A stretch of DNA of 6,569 nucleotides from Desulfobacterales bacterium (GTDB lineage: Bacteria > Desulfobacterota > Desulfobacteria > Desulfobacterales > Desulfosalsimonadaceae), in the NCBI GenBank assembly GCA_007127175.1, contig SKZX01000088.1:1-6569 (forward strand), read 5' to 3'. The translations under genes were made by a program, and so were the position numbers. Shown piece after piece: positions 1 to 5,116 of the stretch (its first letter is position 1; every line of letters starts with the position of its first letter). A model generated the notes under the pieces. The model was not told where the DNA came from and ran no database searches. It saw nothing but the letters and a program-made list of their open reading frames with translations.

Positions 1-95
1 AAACAATTCAGGGTGATTTGCTCCACTGCGCCAAGAGCGATCACCAAACCCTCCCGATGTTGCCTGCGGGCAGCACCCCAACCCCCGCCCCGAAG
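1..95 (-). repeat. Partial, diverged half copy of the palindromic repeat found at 372-572
   Basis: Read in reverse complement, this stretch aligns with the left arm of the palindrome (about 371-467). A 24-base block at 24-47 is perfectly complementary to 421-444. On both sides of it the similarity continues with scattered substitutions and single-base gaps: AAACAAT then CAGG at the window start, ATGTTGC and CGGGCA further in, then a C-rich run. By eye about 80% of positions agree. The terminal AATTTCATATGGGC sequence is not well preserved here, so the outer boundary near 95-100 is uncertain. The other half of this copy would lie before the window. This is a decayed second member of a dispersed repeat family. 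No protein is encoded here: an ORF from 13 to 225 runs through it but has no recognisable content. Confidence 0.75.
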
Positions 96-147
96 AATTT
101 GTGCAATTTTATATAACTTCACATTACTTTCTCATCTGTTTCAAAAA

Positions 148-156
148 TGCTATAAT
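148..156 (+). promoter_or_regulatory. Extended -10 promoter candidate (TGCTATAAT)
   Basis: The sequence TGCTATAAT matches the consensus extended -10 element (TGnTATAAT) exactly. No good -35 hexamer lies 16-18 bp upstream (around 127-134 reads CTTTCTCA), which is tolerable for an extended -10 promoter. Transcription would start near 163 and give a leader of about 450 nt before the debranching gene, with the giant palindrome inside it. The -10 box is also the left arm of a symmetric pair, TATAAT GGAA ATTATA (151-166). A minus-strand -10 therefore sits opposite it, but that one lacks a TGn extension and a -35. No transcript evidence is available. Confidence 0.4.
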
Positions 157-209
157 GGAAATTATACCGCTCAAGATCAGGACTTGCGCGACTCCTTAGA
201 ATGCAGAGT

Positions 210-249
210 GTTTAACCATGTGTGACATGCTGAGAAATCGCGTTTAACC
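210..249. repeat. Pair of GTTTAACC direct repeats, 32 bp apart
   Basis: GTTTAACC occurs at 210-217 and again at 242-249. The repeats are 32 bp start to start, about three helical turns, and lie downstream of the extended -10 candidate. This spacing would put both sites on the same DNA face, as for a dimeric or cooperative regulator. Two 8-mers are little evidence, and chance is a fair explanation. Confidence 0.2.
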
Positions 250-371
250 CAGATATTGGACCTATACGCGTCCATCCGTCCTTGAAAGGCTGATATCTTT
301 GGGATTCGCATGACGAAGGCTTTAAGCATGCTGATTATATAACGGTTCCGCATGCGATGTATAAAATGACC

Positions 372-572
372 AATTTCATATGGGCTTGGGGGTATTGCCC
401 GAGAGCAACATTGGGGGGGCTTGGTGATCGCTCTTGGCGCAGTGAGGCAAACATCCTGTATTGTTTGAGCCCCGGCCAGGGGCGAGTTTACAGGATGTTG
501 CGGAACAAGCCTTAGAGCGATCCCAAGGCCTCACAGTTGCTGAGGGTAATATTCCCAAGCCCATATGAAATT
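372..572. mobile_element. MITE-like ~200 bp imperfect giant palindrome
   Basis: The ends are perfect 19-bp inverted repeats: AATTTCATATGGGCTTGGG at 372-390 and its complement at 554-572. Complementarity continues inwards in register. It includes GATCGCTCT (426-434) with AGAGCGATC (514-522), AACATCCTGTA (450-460) with TACAGGATGTT (489-499), and GCCCC (469-473) with GGGGC (479-483) around a short loop. All pairs centre near 472-476, so the whole unit can fold into one long hairpin with bulges. GACC lies immediately outside both ends (368-371 and 573-576) and could be a 4-bp target duplication. The outermost pair could also be read one base wider (371-573), which would shift that duplication. 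There is no transposase. A miniature non-autonomous transposable element is the best reading, supported by a second diverged copy at 1-95. A structured regulatory leader is the alternative. No U-rich tract follows, so it is not a standard terminator. Confidence 0.7.
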
Positions 573-598
573 GACCTTATAAAAAGATTTTAAAAAGC

Positions 599-602
599 GG
601 GG
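599..602 (+). promoter_or_regulatory. Weak ribosome binding site for the debranching gene
   Basis: A GGGG run sits 8 bases before the ATG at 611, in the otherwise A-rich sequence AAAAAGCGGGGCAAAAAAG. It is only a partial match to AGGAGG. An in-frame TGA at 572-574 limits upstream extension, and 611 is the first ATG after it. The next in-frame ATG, at 659 (residue 17), has no better ribosome binding site. Confidence 0.4.
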
Positions 603-610
603 CAAAAAAG

Positions 611-3600
611 ATGCCTGTTTCTGAAAGCGTCAAACAGTATCCTGAGCCGGGAAAGCGGATGCGCCTGTTCCGAGGGGATGTGGCACGGTTCCGGCTGGTG
701 GTCGAAAAACCGGAAAGCGGCACCGGCTGGGTGCGGACCAACATCGGCCAGGCCCATGTGACCCGCAGGGAGATCATCGCGGAAGTGGATGAAAACGCCT
801 CCCCCATGCACCACGACTGGTTTGATATCCCCATGGCGGCATCGAAAAAGGGGTTCGAGCTGACCCTGCCGCTTTGCGAGGTCGGCCATTTCGAGGCCAA
901 GTGTTATTTTCTATCAAACAACGGCGATCCGGTCTGGCCGCCTGGCGAGAACACGCACATCAACGTGGAGCCCGCTGAATCGGTCTGCGCCAACACGGTC
1001 TATAACGCGTTTATCCGGCAGTTCGGCCCCAACATAAAGCAGCGGCAAAAACCGCCGGCGGATATCGATTACGAAAAATTCGATGCCGAGGGGTACACCC
1101 TGATCCCGCCGTCGGGCACCTTCCGCAGCTTCAAGAAGGCGCTCGACTTTATTATCGATGAGCTGGGCTGCCGCTATATCCAGCTGCTCCCCATCAACCC
1201 CACGCCCACGACCTATGGCCGCATGGGGCGTTTCGGCAGCCCATACGCGTCACAGAGCTTCCGGCTGGTCGATACGGCCCTGGCGGAGTTCGACCTGAAG
1301 GCGACACCCATGGATCAGTTCATCGAACTCGTGGACGCCATCCACAGCCGTCACGCCCGGGTGATCCTCGACATCGCCATCAACCACACGGGATGGGGGG
1401 CAAGGCTCCACGAGATGTATCCCCGGTGGCTCAAACGGGACGAGGAGGGGAAAATTGAAATGCCGGGCGCCTGGGGTGTCCTGTGGGAAGACCTGACGAA
1501 GCTGGATTATTCACGGCGGGAGTTGTGGCGTTTCATGGCCATGGTGTTTCTGACGTGGTGCCGCAGGGGGGTCGACGGGTTCCGGTGCGATGCCGGGTAC
1601 ATGATACCGAAGCCGGCATGGCAGTATATTATCGCACGGGTGCGGGAAGAATACCCGGATACGATCTTTTTCCTGGAAGGGCTCGGCGGCAGGATCTCTG
1701 TCACAAGGGACCTTTTGAACACGGGCAATCTCAACTGGGCCTATTCCGAGCTTTTTCAAAACTACGACAGGGGCCAGATCCATCACTACATGGCCGAGGC
1801 AAACGACATATCGGATTGCGACGGCGTCATGGTCAATTTTGCCGAAACCCATGACAATCCCCGGCTGGCCGCTGTTTCCACGACATATGCGAAAATGCGG
1901 ACCGCCCTGTGCGCCCTGCTGTCCAATAACGGCGGGTTCGCATTTGCAAACGGGGTGGAATGGTTTGCCACCGAAAAAATCGATGTACACGATGCCAATC
2001 CCTTGAACTGGGGCGCCCGGGTCAACCAGGTGGACCATATCCGCAGACTCAATACCATCCTGAAAACCCACCCCGCCTTTTTCGACGCCGTGGCCCTGCG
2101 GTTTATCGAATCCGGGGACGGCCCCTTTCTGGCGTTGCTGCGCACCCCGGTTGATGACAGCCACCCGCTGCTGGTCCTTGTCAACCTGGACTGCGGCAAT
2201 CACACCAAAGCCTCCTGGGATCATCAGTTTCCGGGCGATGGCCGGGATATGCTTTTTGACCTCATCTCCATGCGCCGGTTCCCCCTGGAACAGCGCCGTG
2301 GCTCTTGCTTTGCGGAACTGGCGCCCGGCGAGGTGCTCTGCCTGTCGGCGGCGGAATCAGACATGGAATGGATCGCTTCTGCGGAAAACGCGCGCTTGCA
2401 GGTGCCCCGTCGGATCGGGATGCAGCGGCTCAAAAGCAAGGTTCTGGACATATACCGGCATTTTTACGGCACGACCCACCTGGCCGGTTTCGACCCGGAA
2501 GCCGAAGTCGCCCGGTTGAAAGCGGATCCCGTGGCTTACTGCCGCAGCCATGACAAGGAAGGCACGGTCCCCGGCGTGATCATCTGGCGGTATCCTTCGG
2601 ATTTGAAGCGCCAGGTCATGGTTCCGCCCGGGCATTTTCTGATGGTGTCGGCCCCGTTCTACTTTGAGGCGCGCCTCGAAGAAGAAGGCCGGGTGACGGC
2701 CATCGAAAAGGGTATAGATTATGAAAATGGCGGCTGTTTCGCACTTTTTTCACCCTTTCGGGCAGTCAAGCGCCACCGGAATGTCACTTTGAGGTTGACC
2801 CTCTACGATGGCGGGCAGGACCGGAAGCACGGATATACCCATGTTCATGCACCCCTTCTGCATCTTGCGGACCCGGGGGCGGAAATGATCCCAGGGGCTG
2901 CCGGGCGGGATGAGGTCATGGCCGCCCCGTTCACGCTCCTGGCGGCCAACGGGATCGGCGGCGTATGCCGGGCGTCTTCGTGGTGGGGGCATCTTGAGTC
3001 CAAGTACGATGCATTGCTTGCCGCCAACATGAATCCCGAAGTCCCGGAGAACCGCTGGATCATGTTTGCACGCTGCCGGGGATGGGTGGTATACCAGGGT
3101 TATTCTCAGTCCATTCGGACCGACTGCATCCGGGAAGTGTCCTGGGGGGCGGAACCCGGGCATGCCGGTCTCATGAAATGGCATTACCGGGTGCCCACCG
3201 GCCTGGGCCTTCATGTGCGTATAAGCGTGGCCATTGAAACGGTGCCCGGAGAAAACCGCATCCGGATTCATTTTTACCGGCACCCGCAGGAAAACGGGGA
3301 TCAGCTGGGCGATGGCCTCGCCGTAAAGCTGATACTGCGGCCGGACATCGAGGACAGGAGCTTTCACGAGAACACCAAGGCGTTTACCGGGCCGGAGTTG
3401 TCATTCCCGAAGGCCGTTTCCCCGGAACAGGAGGGGTTTGTTTTTTCCCCGGGCCCGGACAGGCGGCTCACGATTGATATGCCCGGAAGTCGCTTTGTAC
3501 CCGAGCCGGAATGGACATACATGGTTCACAGGCCGTTGGAGGCGGAAAGGGGCATGGAGCCATACTCGGACCTTTTCAGCCCCGGTTATTTCCAGGGGGA

Positions 3601-4948
3601 AATCAAGGGTGGGCAAACGCTGACCCTGGATGTGAAAGCGCTGCGGCGCGACGAGGAGAAAACCGTTTTGCCGGCGTTCAGTCCGGAAAAGGCCTTTGGG
3701 CCGCCCGGAGCCGTTTCCTGCAGCCTGCCGGAAGCCCTGCTCCGGGCGATGGACCCGTTCATCGTGGAGCGGCAGCAATTGAAGTCGGTCATCGCCGGAT
3801 ACCCGTGGTTTTTGGATTGGGGGAGGGACTCGCTCATTTTCTGCCGGGGGCTCATTGCAGCGGGGAAGACGGATACCGCACTTGAAATCATAAAGCTTTT
3901 CGGGCAGTTTGAACAGGACGGCACGCTTCCCAATATGATTTGCGGCACCGACGCCCGAAACCGGGACACCTCGGATGCACCCCTCTGGTTCATCGTCGCA
4001 TGCCGGGACCTCGCAGAAAAAACCGGGTCGACCGACGTGCTGGATTCCCCCTGCGGCAGCCGGACATTGCGGGACATCCTGTTTTCCATAGCCGACGGGT
4101 ATATCCGGGGCACCCCCAACGGCATACGGGTGGATGGGGAAACCGGCCTTGTTTTTTCGCCCTCCCATTTCACGTGGATGGATACGAACTACCCGGCCGC
4201 CACTCCCCGGCAGGGATACCCCATTGAAATCCAGGCCCTCTGGTATGCATCGCTTGTGTTTCTGGGAAGCCTTGAAGCGCCCGGCGGGTCGGCGGCCCAG
4301 AACAAGGCCGATTTTTCAAAAATGGCCGGCCGGCTGGCAGACGCCGTTGAAAAATTGTTTTATCAGAAACGGCTGGGCTGGTTGTCAGACTGCCGACACT
4401 GTGCATCTGCATCGGCGCCGGCCGACGCCACAGCCGATGACGCCCTGCGTCCGAACCAGTTGTTTGCGCTTACCATGGGGCTTGTTTCCGACCCGGTTAT
4501 GTGTGAAAAGATACTCGCCGCATGCAGCGAACTGCTGGTGCCCGGTGCGATACGCAGCCTCGCGGACCGGCCCGTGGAATACCCATTGGAAATTCATCAC
4601 GGCGGGCACCTGCTTGGTGACCCCTACCGCCCCTACAGGGGGCGATACGAGGGGGATGAGGACTATTCCCGGAAACCGGCATACCATAACGGTACGGCAT
4701 GGGCCTGGGTATTTCCCTCTTTTTGCGAGGCCTGGGCCATGGTTTACGGTGTTCGAGGGAAAAATGCCGCCCTGGCGTGGCTTTCCAGCGCTGCCGGCCT
4801 GGTCCGGGAAGGGTGCATGGGGCACGTGCCGGAGATCCTTGACGGGGATTACCCGCATGTGCATCGGGGTTGTGATGCCCAGGCCTGGAGTGCAAGCGAA
4901 TTCTACCGGGTGTTTTCCGTGCTGCAGCGAGCGGCCGGCGCCAATTGA
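611..4948 (+). CDS. Fused bifunctional glycogen debranching enzyme (GH13 glucanotransferase-type half plus GH133 amylo-alpha-1,6-glucosidase)
   Basis: This 1445-residue protein probably moves short glucan stubs and then hydrolyses the remaining alpha-1,6-linked glucose of glycogen. No signal peptide or membrane segment is seen, so it is likely cytoplasmic. Residues about 17-120 look like a beta-rich N-terminal domain. Residues about 130-490 form a GH13 barrel with all conserved regions: DIAINH (254-259), GFRCD (nucleophile Asp327), FLEG (acid/base Glu356) and ETHDN (His414, Asp415). A beta-type C domain follows to about 580. Residues about 600-1015 are of unclear family. Residues about 1035-1445 are GH133: YPWFLDWGRDS (1064-1074), SDAPLWF (1121-1127), TWMDTN (1188-1193, Asp1191 candidate acid), PIEIQALWY (1204-1212), RPNQLFAL (1280-1287), YHNGTAWAW (1358-1366), PEILDGD (1407-1413, Glu1408 candidate base) and AQAWSASEFYR (1423-1433). 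Known family: the eukaryotic debranching enzyme has the same two-site order, whereas GlgX has only a GH13 site. The reading frame is intact. The glucanotransferase activity is inferred, since amylase-like hydrolysis by the first site is possible. The phosphorylase gene follows 164 bp downstream. Confidence 0.92.
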   Translation: MPVSESVKQYPEPGKRMRLFRGDVARFRLVVEKPESGTGWVRTNIGQAHVTRREIIAEVDENASPMHHDWFDIPMAASKKGFELTLPLCEVGHFEAKCYFLSNNGDPVWPPGENTHINVEPAESVCANTVYNAFIRQFGPNIKQRQKPPADIDYEKFDAEGYTLIPPSGTFRSFKKALDFIIDELGCRYIQLLPINPTPTTYGRMGRFGSPYASQSFRLVDTALAEFDLKATPMDQFIELVDAIHSRHARVILDIAINHTGWGARLHEMYPRWLKRDEEGKIEMPGAWGVLWEDLTKLDYSRRELWRFMAMVFLTWCRRGVDGFRCDAGYMIPKPAWQYIIARVREEYPDTIFFLEGLGGRISVTRDLLNTGNLNWAYSELFQNYDRGQIHHYMAEANDISDCDGVMVNFAETHDNPRLAAVSTTYAKMRTALCALLSNNGGFAFANGVEWFATEKIDVHDANPLNWGARVNQVDHIRRLNTILKTHPAFFDAVALRFIESGDGPFLALLRTPVDDSHPLLVLVNLDCGNHTKASWDHQFPGDGRDMLFDLISMRRFPLEQRRGSCFAELAPGEVLCLSAAESDMEWIASAENARLQVPRRIGMQRLKSKVLDIYRHFYGTTHLAGFDPEAEVARLKADPVAYCRSHDKEGTVPGVIIWRYPSDLKRQVMVPPGHFLMVSAPFYFEARLEEEGRVTAIEKGIDYENGGCFALFSPFRAVKRHRNVTLRLTLYDGGQDRKHGYTHVHAPLLHLADPGAEMIPGAAGRDEVMAAPFTLLAANGIGGVCRASSWWGHLESKYDALLAANMNPEVPENRWIMFARCRGWVVYQGYSQSIRTDCIREVSWGAEPGHAGLMKWHYRVPTGLGLHVRISVAIETVPGENRIRIHFYRHPQENGDQLGDGLAVKLILRPDIEDRSFHENTKAFTGPELSFPKAVSPEQEGFVFSPGPDRRLTIDMPGSRFVPEPEWTYMVHRPLEAERGMEPYSDLFSPGYFQGEIKGGQTLTLDVKALRRDEEKTVLPAFSPEKAFGPPGAVSCSLPEALLRAMDPFIVERQQLKSVIAGYPWFLDWGRDSLIFCRGLIAAGKTDTALEIIKLFGQFEQDGTLPNMICGTDARNRDTSDAPLWFIVACRDLAEKTGSTDVLDSPCGSRTLRDILFSIADGYIRGTPNGIRVDGETGLVFSPSHFTWMDTNYPAATPRQGYPIEIQALWYASLVFLGSLEAPGGSAAQNKADFSKMAGRLADAVEKLFYQKRLGWLSDCRHCASASAPADATADDALRPNQLFALTMGLVSDPVMCEKILAACSELLVPGAIRSLADRPVEYPLEIHHGGHLLGDPYRPYRGRYEGDEDYSRKPAYHNGTAWAWVFPSFCEAWAMVYGVRGKNAALAWLSSAAGLVREGCMGHVPEILDGDYPHVHRGCDAQAWSASEFYRVFSVLQRAAGAN

Positions 4949-5001
4949 TTTTGATTCCGTCTCAAGCAGGCAGCCCTTTTATGGCTTTTCGGCAAATCGG
5001 G

Positions 5002-5031
5002 TTGGCGAAGCCCTTCAAAATGGTTTAGAAT
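5002..5031 (+). promoter_or_regulatory. Possible sigma70-type promoter for the phosphorylase gene
   Basis: TTGGCG (5002-5007, 4 of 6 to TTGACA) and TAGAAT (5026-5031, 5 of 6 to TATAAT) are separated by 18 bp. Transcription would begin near 5038, about 75 nt before the phosphorylase start. The spacer shows no convincing rho-independent terminator: GGCTT (4983-4987) can pair with AAGCC (5008-5012), but no U tract follows. Read-through from the debranching gene therefore remains possible, and this promoter would be an additional internal one. Confidence 0.35.
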
Positions 5032-5038
5032 AAACAGT

Positions 5039-5116
5039 ATGGAACAGCATTCCAACAGTCGTTTCGTTTTTGGGCTGCAGGTCATCAATAATATCACGGC
5101 GAGAGTGAAAATATGA
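5039..5116 (+). CDS. Possible 25-codon upstream ORF coupled to the phosphorylase gene
   Basis: An ATG at 5039 opens 25 codons (beginning MEQHSNSRF, ending ITARVKI). Its TGA at 5114-5116 overlaps the phosphorylase ATG as ATGA, the classic arrangement for translational coupling. No Shine-Dalgarno sequence precedes it. If the promoter candidate just upstream is real, the message would begin about one base before this ATG, giving a nearly leaderless start. The peptide has no recognisable family, membrane segment or run of a regulatory amino acid. It may be only a chance open frame. Confidence 0.15.
   Translation: MEQHSNSRFVFGLQVINNITARVKI
5101..5105 (+). promoter_or_regulatory. Ribosome binding site for the phosphorylase gene
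   Basis: GAGAG lies 7 bases before the ATG at 5113. An in-frame TAA at 5089-5091 rules out a longer protein. No alternative in-frame start codon lies between that stop and 5113, so the start is well fixed. Confidence 0.5.

Larger units (their letters stand above)
96..371. other. AT-rich intergenic stretch between the two repeat copies
   Basis: I see no gene in this stretch. It holds the promoter candidate near 148-156 and the GTTTAACC direct repeats, listed separately. It also holds an octamer CATGCTGA repeated at 226-233 and 327-334, and two GCATGC palindromes at 326-331 and 350-355. ORFs here are short, lack a good ribosome binding site and have no recognisable protein character. The previous gene must end before the window. 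Nothing here resembles a tRNA or a standard riboswitch that I can identify by eye. Confidence 0.6.

Noticed and set aside
13..225. 70-residue ORF on the + strand at the window start
   Set aside because: It begins inside the diverged repeat copy, has no ribosome binding site and shows no recognisable protein character.
376..564. 62-residue ORF on the - strand within the palindrome
   Set aside because: It lies wholly inside the giant inverted repeat and is explained by the repeat sequence.
372..572. CRISPR repeat or tRNA-like structure
   Set aside because: There is a single long palindrome with no repeat-spacer periodicity and no cloverleaf. Terminal inverted repeats and a second copy fit a MITE-like element better.
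571..599. Promoter from TTGACC (571-576) just before the debranching gene
   Set aside because: No -10 hexamer occurs at 16-18 bp spacing; the nearby TATAAA (578-583) overlaps or is too close.
1511..4168. Several 200-255 residue antisense ORFs opposite the debranching gene
   Set aside because: They are shadows of the coding frame with no ribosome binding sites or recognisable motifs.
4983..5012. Possible rho-independent terminator after the debranching gene
   Set aside because: The stem is only 5 bp with a long loop and no U-rich tract follows.
4134..5033. 299-residue ORF on the + strand overlapping the end of the debranching gene
   Set aside because: It is a different frame over the strongly supported GH133 domain and is rich in Arg, Pro and Gly, as expected for an out-of-frame reading of GC-rich coding DNA.
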